Assembly: GCA_013399115.1 (NCBI GenBank)
Contig: VXAA01004383.1
Coordinates: forward strand, 752,224 to 816,223
DNA from: Anseranas semipalmata
Lineage: Eukaryota; Chordata; Aves; Anseriformes; Anseranatidae
Direction: 5' to 3'
Length of the DNA stretch: 64,000 nucleotides
Part shown: piece by piece, positions 11,001 through 22,100 of the stretch
Position numbering within the stretch: the stretch's first letter is position 1
How the letters are laid out: every line of letters starts with the position of its first letter
Translations under genes and position numbers: made by a program
The notes under the pieces: generated by a model
What the model saw: only the letters and a program-made list of their open reading frames with translations
Database searches by the model: none
Told to the model about the DNA's origin: nothing

Positions 11001-14000
11001 CACAGGAAGGGCACACGCAGGGAAGCTTGCAGAGACGGGGGCTGCCGCCTTCCCGGAGAGCTTCAGGTAGCACAGAGCATCGTGTCCAGGCTGCGCTGTC
11101 CCCAGGTTACTCGAAAAGGTGTGCGAAAGCTGATGAGGCTCCACGTTGTAGATAAAACTGCAAATGCTGTTATTTGTATTTAGTTACTGCTTGGTATCGA
11201 AATAGTTTTGCAGCCTGTTCTGCAACTGTAAGGAGAAACAACTAGGCACTGCAGGACTAAAGCCTTTGCGTCAAGTCAAGGAGAGGTATAAAAGATAATA
11301 AAGTATTCAAATCCCACGGTGCATACTCTTTTGCAGAACCATCTGAAGGCAACCGAAGCATCACCATTAGAAAATTAAACTTGACTGAAGCATGCAGTTC
11401 CCGCTGCCAGGTGCACAGTGTACCAGAGCCAGTGGAGCACATGCAGCTCAAGCCATGCACGTGAACGTCACAGAGATGCATGAGGCGATCTCTTGATAGA
11501 TCTTTGCAGGTGAGAAGCACCACGCGCTCCCAGCACAACAATCAATATAGACACAAGGTAGGTAGGTTCTCTTCCTTCGTGTGCTTCCTGCACTGGCCAC
11601 AGCATGAGGGCTGTTGGAAAACTCGGGATGCTTTCCCTTGAGAGACTTTGGAGAAGTAATAAACAGTTATGGTAAGTAATGAATAGAAAAAAGCACGCCC
11701 TACCTCCTTGACAAGGATATTTGACTGACAAAGGTGACAGGAAGTTTAAATGCAGTAGAGCTTTACATTCCAATTTGTTTTAGGCTTCGGTTCTGGGAAA
11801 AAAAAAAAAAAAAGTGTTAAAAAAACACAGCAAACCCCAAACTCACAGATGGTTATCCAGTCATCCTAAGCGGTCATGAAATATTTGCACTAGTGGAGTG
11901 GAGTTGCCAGGAGGGAAGAGAGTGCCTGAAATTCTGGCTATTCTTTTCTAGTTTGTTTACCACATGCAGATTGCTCTGCTATTGCCTTAAGCAAAAATGG
12001 CAAAAGCACCAGCAATCCAGCACATAAGTCTCCAGCTAAGCTGCTCACCAACACAAAAATGAGCAAAAGCTGTGCAAACACGCCTTGGTTCAACTCCAGC
12101 AATGGACTGAAGTTGTGATGTATTAACCTAAAAAACTACAAAGTCGTGTGTGCTCACAACTCCAAACCTCTGGACGTCAGAACTAATAGCTCAGGGTTGG
12201 CTGTTTTCTGTTTTTGGACTATGTGCGGCTCAGGAAGGATTTGTGCTGGTTCTAAAGGGCAAATTATCAGTATGAGTTTTGCTGTGCTTTTCTGGATGCT
12301 GGGCAAATGGCCACCCTCGACATACAGTCAGCATTAATTTTTGTCTGGCGTTGTCTTGCAGCATGACTCCAGTTCCCAGTTTACCACTGCAGTAAGCACA
12401 CGTCAGTGTCCGCACTTACTGCACCCTCTCCATGAACTACGAAGCATCACTGGCTGTAGCAAAGCCAGGTCCAGGACTGGCCAAAGGCAGACATCAGAGG
12501 CTGTGGTTATGCACATGGTGACTATGGAACAAACCACCCCTACTCACACTGTGGAGGGGGTGCAGCGAGAGGAGGAACAACCTTCTTTCTCTGCTTCCTC
12601 AGAAGCTGAAGAGACCTGCTTCCTTTCACCTCCAACTATCGATTTGTCTGTGTTTTATCATGAAGTTTTCACAGTAAGGTTGTTTAAAAACAATAAAAGG
12701 AAATGGAGATTCTCCCTTAAAGACCTTTGCTTTCCATGGTGGACAGGTACTATCACTGCTGTCCAGAGACACAGAAACTTCTTCTAGCAAGAGTAATTTG
12801 TTATCTAAGGGCCTCATTCCCCTTAGTGTCCACCTACCCCTCCTCTACCTATCACTTACAGGAACTAACTGAGACCAATATGTCTCCTGCTTCAGTAGGA
12901 TGCTTCAGTAGGAGCACTGCTGTGCTGCTGAGATGTGGTGCCTTCCAAATTAAGGGGGGGGGGGGCTCTGGATATCCCCTGAATATCCCAAAGAACATCA
13001 TAAGATGAAAGGCTTCCCTCAGATGGAAACAAGTGTGCTATAACCTACCCATGTTAAGCAATTTTAAGCCACAGGGGAAGAAAAAAAAAAAGCACATTTG
13101 ATTAAGGAAATACAGACAATTTATGAGCAAGGAAGAAGGCTCAATCATTTCAACAAGCTGCCTGACCAGCCCTGTTACCTACCAAGCTGCTGGAGTTGGT
13201 GCTGCATGATAGCTTCTGCTCCACCTCCCATCCCATTCTCCAGAGCTGCAGCAGCGCTACCTGTACTCCTTCTCCCTTTGACCGGGGTAGAGGGATTCAG
13301 GGTTTCTTTCCTTCCATCAGAGAAGCACTGCCCGTGGGCCTGGGGCTGGTGTGTCTTGGGATGGAGATCAGCTGAGGTCAGGAGGTGGCATGCTGGGCTC
13401 TCTTCCACAAAGCAGAGTTTCCCAGGGACAGGCTGTCCCTAAAATTTGAGATCTGAGGGGAAAAAGCACACAGAGAGGAGAGCACCTGGCTCTCCCCTCC
13501 ATACATGCCAAACCTTGATAGTGATTCCAAAAAGATCACAGTACTGTGAAAGAATGAGGAATTGCCTATCAACTGACTGAAAGACAGGGTGAATTAGTCC
13601 ATTATTCTATTTTTATTTTTATTTATTAATCCTGCAGCAAATTGACAATGTGAACTACTACAACTCACTCTGCTGAGCCCTATTGCTCTTCGGAACTGGG
13701 GTAACCAATATGCTTATACAGCACCAAACACTATAAAGTCCTATTCTTAGCTGATGCCCCAGCTGTATATGCTAAAAGTAGTTTAGTTATCGGGCTTGTC
13801 ATCAACAGAGGATCATGACTTCACACAAGATTACAAACCTACACAAAGAGGAGACAACTTTATCCTAAACTGAACTGTGAAGATCTGAACGAGAAAAGAA
13901 AGCAGGGCTGCTGATAAAGAAAGCAAGTCTTCTTCCTCTTCTAAACCTCAGCTTAACGCAGCTGACCCCTTCTCCTGTTTGAAAACAGGATGCACGTTTT

Positions 14001-17000
14001 AGTTACAGCGTAACACCTGTGATATCAAGTTATAGAAATAGCTTCCACAACTGCCTTGTTCAAGAATTTCACAGTCCCGAGGGAACATTTCTGCAGGAAG
14101 ATAGATGCAGTGGATAATATGGTGTTTTAAACTGGGCACTTAGAGAGAACATACCATCTTCTCTGTGTAGCTGCTGCTGAATACTGCTGCATAATAGCGT
14201 CCAGGAAACAGAAAGCCAGATGCATGTTTAAAATTGTTAAAAACAAAAACAGTCCTGAGACGATTTTTACTGGCATTTTATACTTGAAATACACTGCTCT
14301 TGGTGAGCATTGTTGAGTTATTTCAGTCAGTTCTGGCTCCTATCCAGTACTTAAAAAAATAATATATAAATCATAGCTAACGTGCAGCATGATGGGATAG
14401 TCTTTGGCTAGGGACATTCAGGCAGTTAATTTAACTGTCACATTGGTGTCTTGTAATGGTACAGTTTTAGACCCTGGCTCACTACAAGCAACAAGACACC
14501 GCTCAGAAGGAAGGCCATTTCAGGATTTAGTCGAAGAACATACTGAGCCTGGAGGACTAACAGTCAGCAGCAGTTAAAACAAGGTTCGCAGAATTGCCTG
14601 AAGTCCTCTTTATTTTTCTTGGCAAACCCAAAGGTTCGGTTAATGGAAATATTATTTCTGTAAAATGTTCTTAGACTTAAAAGACATCTGTAAGAGACAG
14701 CTTTTTAAAAAAGGAACCTGAATAGGGAGAAATACGATGAATTTCACTGTTAGGGAAGTGAAAACTCTTAGACTGAGCAGTGTAGCAGGACACTAATAGG
14801 AGATGGAAGTGTTAAAAGTGGGAAGGGCAACTCTGAGATAGACCTGTGAATGGGCACAGCACTTTGTTTATTAGAGCAAATACCTTTTCTTTCATCAGCA
14901 CTCAGTGACTAAGCATGGACTTTACCTCAGCTTTGTCTATATTTATTGTGTCCTGGACTACCTGACACCCTTTGAAAGGGTGTTCCGCTGTTCAAGGCCT
15001 TTATCAGTTCAAGAGGTTAGGGAACAGAGTATCAGCCAACAGATGTCAAAAAACAGGGAAATAATTTCCCACCCACAAAAACCAAGGTGTAGAACTTGTT
15101 GCTGCCTGCAGAGAACTGTGGAAGCTAAAAGTATAGAGCTGATTAATAAATGGGTGGAGACAAAACTAATGGGAGACTAAATCCATCAGCGGCCTACAGT
15201 TCTGGAGGCCTGTTAAAAGCAGAAGCAACAATAACTGCAAGAAGGCAGGAGTGTATGAACCCTGGAGGGATTGCTGTCCATACGACCTCTCTCTCACACC
15301 TCCTCTGAGCATCTGCTGCTAGCCACTGCCTGATACCGTGCAGTGCCTCGTGCACCATCCAGGCTGCAAATGAAGCGAGCACAGCCCAGCAGGGAAGGAG
15401 TGCCCGGCTGCATGGCACAGAACTGCGTTACACAGGCTCACAAGCAGCAACAGTCTCCCCTCACTAACATTTGAGCACTTAACTATGCCAGCTTAAATGC
15501 TTTAATGTGTTTTATCGTATATTTAAAATGGAATAAGGAAGAGATCTGCACAAATGCAGAGTTAGTTGAAATACACGGCTAACAGATTACCGTCCAAATT
15601 TTGCCAGACTTAACAGTATTTCTTCCTCCCACTCATACTTCCCTCCCAATTCTGCCTTGAAATTCAGGCTGTCAATCAATTGTAGGCATTTTTTACAGTC
15701 TAGATCGTTTCTTGGCTTCCTGCCTTCAAACATTTACGTTTTGTGAGCACCAAAACAAAAACTGTCCACACGGTAGAATTTGGTAGGTTTGAAGCACCTT
15801 GTTAGTGACACCATTTTTCTAACACCTCAGAAAATCACTTTTGCTTCTTTTGCCTATGTACGTATAGAATGATTTGCTTCCTAAGTCTCCTTACTCTTAC
15901 GTGTCACTTTTGTATGCAAAATACTTTGGAATAACCCACTAATAAAAAGCCCAATTCCACTAGAGAAGTAAAAATGTTAAAAGGGAGCTTTGTTCACTGC
16001 CCAACTCAGTGCCTTTTTTTCCCCCTTTTGGTTGCTGTTGGATCTACCTCAGGACCAAAAGTCCAACTGTTCTAAAACTCAACACTGCTCAGGATGTATG
16101 GCAACAAACAGCAAACACGTTCCAATTAACACTGATGAGCCATGGTCTTCCTAGGTGTTCACCCAGGTATCGGGCCAAGCACTTTGATACTTTGCTAAGA
16201 TACAAGAGCAATTGTTTCATAATGAAATCGTTGGACTAGAATCAACAGAATCTAGCAAAAACCACTCAGAACAACCAGAGATTACTGCAGAGTTGAGGAT
16301 ACAATGCATTTAGTCTGGTGAGCAGACTCAGCTCAGTAAATCTGAATGAGAAGATCTCTCTGGAAGACCTGTATAGCACAATACATCAGCAATACAACTG
16401 TCTCCCATACCGTTTTTTTCAAAAATGCCTGATCCTGGACTGGGATTGTTGAACTGCTTCACACTTTGATATCCAGCCATCAGAAGATTAGCAATGCCAT
16501 TCAACTGCATGTGCACATGCAGGAGTTTTTGGTACTCTCAGAGCAGAGCTGCAGCACACACTCATCTCAGAAAGGTCAAACACCTTCCTGATAAACGGTT
16601 TTGGTCATTTGCCAGCTTAAGTAGTTGTGGGGTGTCATGTCATCTAAACTCTTAGGCTGTTTTGATGTTCTCAACAGTTCTCTCATGAAGGTCCAAGAAG
16701 TCTGAGGGAAGCCAGAAGGGGAATTATCATTTAATACTGACAACCTGTCTAGAAGACATTAGGGTCATGCCTTTGCTTGAAAGAGGAATTTCAGAACATC
16801 AAGCCACAAACCAAAACCGCAGCCCTGTAGATAGAGGCCTTCCAGTGCAGCATCAACCTCAGGCGGTACCAAGCTCCTTCACTTGCATTTCAGCTGACCT
16901 CCAAAGCTGTGTCAATCCCTAACGCCATGACCTGCCGAGTCAGCTCTGAGGAAAGAGAGTAGGGGGATATAAAAACCAAGTCACCAAGACCACCAGATTC

Positions 17001-17100
17001 AGCCTCCAAGTGCCAAGCAGACTCCGGCTCAAGCAGTGTACAAGCATGTTCCTGCCCTCTCCTTCCCATGCAAGTCAGAGTAAGTTTCCCAGAAAGGGAC
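11001..17100. other. Intergenic spacer between ABCB10 and TAF5L
   Basis: No coding exon, RNA gene or dated repeat can be supported in this interval. It has a poly-A tract at about 11799-11815 and a G run at about 12954-12965. AGATAA motifs occur at 11150-11155 and 11293-11298. The remainder is unique sequence with short random open frames. Confidence 0.6.
12954..12965. repeat. Poly-G run
   Basis: A run of about twelve consecutive Gs lies in the ABCB10-TAF5L spacer. Its length may be unreliable in the assembly. Confidence 0.8.
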
Positions 17101-17242
17101 CAAACCATTTTTTTAAACTAAATGCTTTTAATAGAAAACAAAATACAAAATAACTCTTTCCAGAAAGCAGAAATATTTAATCTCTCCAAATGACAAATTA
17201 GAACGTGCTTTTTCTGCAGATCCTTGCTTTAAATGCTGATGA

Positions 17243-17248
17243 TTTATT
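17243..17248 (-). terminator. TAF5L: Candidate TAF5L poly(A) signal (distal AATAAA)
   Basis: TTTATT on the plus strand reads AATAAA in the TAF5L sense, about 1.07 kb past the stop codon. It is one of two canonical hexamers in the expected 3'UTR. Which one is used cannot be told from sequence. Confidence 0.35.
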
Positions 17249-17377
17249 TCACAAAGTGTTCATGAAACTGATATTGCAACATTTTGAGAAAAATCCAACA
17301 CTGGCAAAGCTGCCTCTGCGTATGCACAATAATTTAGTAATACTATTTTTTCCCATGTCACTTTGTGTGTGCCTCTC

Positions 17378-17400
17378 TCTCTCTCTTTCTCTCCGTCTCC
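17378..17400. repeat. (CT)n tract
   Basis: This is a short CT-rich microsatellite with one interruption, inside the possible TAF5L 3'UTR or just beyond it. Confidence 0.75.
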
Positions 17401-17539
17401 CTCTTCCTAGATTGCCAACTTCCATTTACGGAAATATTTCTGTGAGGTGCAGTGGTGGATTGACATGCCCTGTTTCAACTAGGAGTCCAAACTTAGCCTC
17501 TTCAGTTCTATCATGCCCTCCTCCAGCCAAGGCAAGTCA

Positions 17540-17545
17540 TTTATT
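17540..17545 (-). terminator. TAF5L: Candidate TAF5L poly(A) signal (proximal AATAAA)
   Basis: TTTATT on the plus strand gives AATAAA in the TAF5L sense, about 770 bp after the stop codon. It would give a 3'UTR of roughly 0.8 kb. Confidence 0.35.
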
Positions 17546-18317
17546 TACCCCTAAAGCCACCACTCTACCCCTCACTGTCCTCCCACCCTCAAAACACAGT
17601 GCAACCAGATTCAGAAAGATCCCTAATTAATGGAACATAAATACAAATATCACAGCTAGTACCAGGAACCAAACCCAAATGACAATGCAGAGATGGGCCC
17701 CAACTGAGGTCAGATTGCCATCCCCTTATGAAAAAGCAAGATGGTATTTTCTACTTAGCTAGTCCAAAATATTGCAGAAGTGCTATAGGGAGCTGTAATA
17801 TTTGGAACCACAGTCGGTGTAGAAAATACGTAATGTTCTTTTAATATAAGGGTCTTAAAATGCTGGTCCTCTGCAATACCAGGAAAGCAAAAGAAAACAA
17901 AAAACACTGGGCCAGTAGTTCTCCACACGCTCAAGCCTCAGTTAACAGCAGGTAAGATGTGCCCATCAATCAATGCAGGATATTTAAGTGCAGGTCAGCA
18001 GCTTATCTGGCTGGCAGTTTCACTTGTCTGGACCAGGCTTTTGGTTTCCCCAAGCTACTGGACTTCCTCTCCTTTTCCCCATCCCTACAAATACAGGATT
18101 AGAATGGATATAATATTTTCATCACTCCTCCTTTTTCCTTACTCCATTCAACAGCACAGGCCTTTTTGTGGGCAAGAAATTTTAAAGCATTTACATCACT
18201 CTGAACATGCCTTTCAAGGGGGCCGAGGAAGAAAAAGTGTTTCACAGTCAGTAATCTCAGCTTGTAATGGACTCTGGCATTCAACACACCCACCCACTTC
18301 CCTAAGAAAAAAAAAAA
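17546..18317 (-). other. TAF5L: Presumed TAF5L 3' untranslated region
   Basis: Sequence directly downstream of the TAF5L stop codon in the minus sense, bounded here by the nearer AATAAA. I see no other feature in it. Confidence 0.45.
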
Positions 18318-19115
18318 TTAATGTTCCTGATTTTCTTGTGCAATTCCAGTCACTAGAAGAAGATTACAGGCCATAAACTGTACGCTCAGTACATTATTCA
18401 TCTGTCCGGTATATACACCAACCAGTTCACTGGAAGACCCATCCGCAGGGGCGTTGCAGTACGTGTTCCGGATGTCCCAGACCCGGACAGAGTTGTCCAT
18501 CGATGCCGAAGCAATTAAACTACTGTCAGGGCTAAAAGTAAGGCTGGTTATGTTGTCCGTGTGCCCCCTCAGTTCTTTGTAGAGAGTTCCTGAAGCCAAG
18601 TCCCACAGCTTGAGCCGCTGGTCTTCACCCGCCGATGCCAGGTACTTACCGCTGGGAGAAAACGCAAGCGCCAGCACGGGGCCGCGGTGCCCGGTGAACA
18701 GCCGCACCGAGTTGCCTTGCTGAGTGCTCCACAAGCGCACGGTTTTGTCCGTGGAGCCTGTCGCCAAGTAGTTGGAATTGGGGTGGAACTTGACGCAGTC
18801 CACGTCCGCCAGATGGCCTGCGTATATTCGCAGCGGGTACGTCCGATCAAACGACCAGAGCCTTGCGGTGCGATCGTGGGAACCGCTGGCGAAGTACAGG
18901 CTGCAGGGACTAATATCCAAATCCCAGACGGGATAGGCATGTCCTTGGTACAACACAGTGTTTGTAAAACTTCCGAGGTCCCAGTATCTGATGGACATGT
19001 CCTCAGAACAAGATAAGAGTCCTGAACTGTCTGAAAGGAACCTTGTGCTGTACACAGGTCCACAGTGTCCTCTCAGGATCTTCATTTCTGTGCCTACGCT
19101 GTCATCCTCTTCCTC
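18318..19115 (-). CDS. TAF5L: TAF5L last coding exon: WD40 repeats, residues 325-589
   Basis: The 798-bp terminal coding exon has its acceptor at CCGGACCAG (AG at 19116-19117), phase 0. It begins with acidic residues [10 protein letters not shown]. Five clear GH...WD-type repeats follow at about residues 340-371, 383-412, 424-454, 467-496 and 508-538, and a degenerate blade at about 561-583. Signature ends include SIRYWDL, TARLWSF, TVRLWST, RLKLWDL and SVRVWDI. The stop TAA occupies 18318-18320. These blades form most of the beta-propeller. Confidence 0.97.
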   Translation of the reverse strand, partial: EEEDDSVGTEMKILRGHCGPVYSTRFLSDSSGLLSCSEDMSIRYWDLGSFTNTVLYQGHAYPVWDLDISPCSLYFASGSHDRTARLWSFDRTYPLRIYAGHLADVDCVKFHPNSNYLATGSTDKTVRLWSTQQGNSVRLFTGHRGPVLALAFSPSGKYLASAGEDQRLKLWDLASGTLYKELRGHTDNITSLTFSPDSSLIASASMDNSVRVWDIRNTYCNAPADGSSSELVGVYTGQMNNVLSVQFMACNLLLVTGIAQENQEH

Positions 19116-22100
19116 CTGGTCCGGGAGGATAAAAAAAGAAAAAAAAAACAACAAAGAAAAGCATGTTTATCTGTTCAGCAAATACAGGAACCACCATGAG
19201 GAAAACAGGCTGGCGTTAACACAGAAGAATTTATTTTAGACGTGGCACATTCTGTGCAACTCTGAGACACACTGCTGGCACGCTTGCTACGTCTAAGTCA
19301 ATGCTGAAAAAGATGTGGAGATAAGACTTTTATATAAAAGGTTTTATCCTTATTTTGTGTAGCCTCATCCCCACTTCAGAAGGCACCTTAACCTGCAACT
19401 GTATGCAAATAAGGAAAAAAAAAAGTATTTTAGGATATTTTTCCAAATGTCTTTTGCTTTAAAACACTTGCTAAAAACATCTGCTTATTCCCTATCCGCT
19501 CTCTACTAAACTGTTGGCTAAGATATTGAAACAGATCTTGGCATCTGCTCTTTCAGTGCGGTCATTATTGGAAGTGAAACTCACATTAGAGGAAAAGAAA
19601 GCCATGTGTCTCAAACAAAAGGCAGGAGATGGAAGGACAAGGCATATCTGACAAGCTACTGGACATTCCTTCCCAACCCCGCAGCTGAACAGAGATGCAG
19701 TAAGGCTGCAGTACCTATCTCTCTGTGCCAGCTCCAGCATGACACTTTCACATCCCCACCCTTCAAGAACAGAAAATACATGCAGCTTATTTAGGTCAAA
19801 TGATCTATTTTGGGGTAGGAGAGGATGAATAATCACAAAAAGGATGGCAGTGGAATCCTTTTTATCCTGTAATTCTCCAATTCAAGTACCAGGGCAGATC
19901 ATCAACAAGTAAAGGCTTTCAGATTTAAAGACTGCTCAGTGAGCTGTGCTAAAGGAATTTGAATGTTTTACTCCTCCTTTCAGCAGAGGGTATCAATCTC
20001 TGAAAGCCTGCTCAAGCAGCACCTCTTGATAGTCAAAGGCTACAGACTGCACAAGTTGCAACAGATCTCAACCCAAAAGTGTCCTTGCCCAACAAGCTGC
20101 GGTCTCGCTGACAGAGTGCAAGAAGATAACCAGGGCTTGGGATGCATCTGCGTGGTACCTTGAGGCCACCCCTCCTCAGGACCGTCAGACACATTTCAGC
20201 AGCGGTAAGGCTCACTTACGGACAATCTGCACGTCACGTTCAACACAACGCCCGCCCGCCCGTGGGCCACCCCGTAACTTCTACCGTCGCCAAGCGGCCC
20301 GTTTCCTGCAGAAGGAGCACTTCTTGCCCCCAGAGGAAACTCAGCTCCCGCTGCCGGACTGCCAGCGCGCAGCGAGGGGCTCTCAGCTCGCGGGGTCGAC
20401 ACCTCACGGCCGCCTGGCCCCAGGACCCACGCAGTTCTGCAGCAGCCTTGCCAATAGCGCTCAAAGCCCTTCTCATCCCATGCTTCCAAATCTCGCTGAA
20501 GATGTGGGCAAACGGGAACTTTGCTAGCCCGCAGTCTGCCTCCATCCCCCTGCGCCTTTAGTGCTAGGTGGCAACCCACGTTTAGCAATGCTAATTCTCG
20601 TCAGAGTAATCAGTGCCCACGGGAGCTTTATGATGTGGCTCGGAGCCAGCTCCGGCTCTGCCGTGGAGGTGAGGCACGGAGAAATTACAGGCTCTAGCAT
20701 GCAAAGCCCCATTCTTATTCAAATTGCTTTTTCTACCTCAGATAGAGCACTGCTTGCTGGAATCCACAGCATCTCTAGGCTATGTTACCACATTAAAGGA
20801 GAGAGGCTGGTACCTGCAGCATTTTGTACTATTTAATTATGACCGAAAGATTCCTGACAAGTTAGCAGTGGAAGCCCATTCAAGTTCCCTATACTGTACT
20901 ACAGTTTTGGTAAATTCTGCAAGTCCAGGTACTTAATTTTATGCTTTCAAATTCATACAGGGCTACTTTATCTGTCTGCAAGCACATACACTTGTTCCTC
21001 TTACAAGCACATGCTTTTTTTCTCATATATGACAGTAGCAGCTTATTTGAAAATGCCTGCTGAAGCACTCAAAACCACACTCCTATATGGTCACAAGTAA
21101 CAAACCTTATCTTTCTCTTCTGTTTGACAATCACGTAGCAAAACAACCGCACACTTCTGTTATAGCTCACTGAAAATGGTATACCTGTAATGCTTCTGAG
21201 TCACTGCATTTTTCTGTTTCCTCCCTATCCAGGTTCATCTGCTGACCAGATTAACAAAGCAGCTGGAAGCGCGGCCGCTAAATTACTGCCTCACAGAACC
21301 AATCTTCATTTCTTTCTTGGATCAAGCACGTTCCTCCTTGCATCCCGCAGCTACTACGGCGTAGGTGAGCAATTACAGCAGCTACAGAAAAGTTACAACC
21401 TGTGTTATAAATCAGCAGGGAGGCAGGGAATCCCTCTTCATAGCATTTTTTCCAGAATTCCCATTGCACACATTGAATATGTTTCCTGGATATAACATAC
21501 CACTGGGCACTACCAAGATATCCATTAGCTCCTTCTGAAATGATTGCTGCTGCTGGTTAGCATGAACAGTTTGTGTTTCCTTGGAATGGACAGGAAATTA
21601 AGTTATATACACCTATTTTAATCAATAACCTGAAGACATACCTAAAAGCTACTTTTAAATCTACTCTTCAACAGCGAGTAGGAAATCTTCCTGAGCAAGT
21701 ACAAGACTTTACAATGTAAAAATTGCATTATTACTAAACTGAAAAAAAGCAAAATATGTTGGCATGTTTTGTTACATAGAACACCTTCCAAATGAGCTAC
21801 CTGTGAACAGGTTATCCCAACTCCTCAGCTATTACTTAAATCAGTAATGGATTTTACATGACAGTCATCTGGACCCAGAAAACTTAAATGCTTTACTGCT
21901 TTTAACCTTGTGAGCAGCAAACGTTACCTGGCTGACAAAAATCATCTTGATCCTGCCACCCAGAATAAGCCTCAAAAAAAAAAACAACAAAAAAAACCCC
22001 ACCCCTGCCCACCCCAAAAGACTTTCTTTTACTCCAACTAGTAATAAGTTTCCCCAAGTACCATCTTCTCTCTCATCCTGCAGAGCTCTTAAAGTGTCAA

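Noticed and set aside
18569..19063. 164-codon minus-strand frame overlapping the TAF5L last exon
   Set aside because: It is a shadow frame of the conserved WD40 coding exon.
20196..20588. 130-codon minus-strand frame in the intragenic CpG island
   Set aside because: It is open because of CG-rich sequence, and the protein has no recognisable features. The island itself is reported instead.
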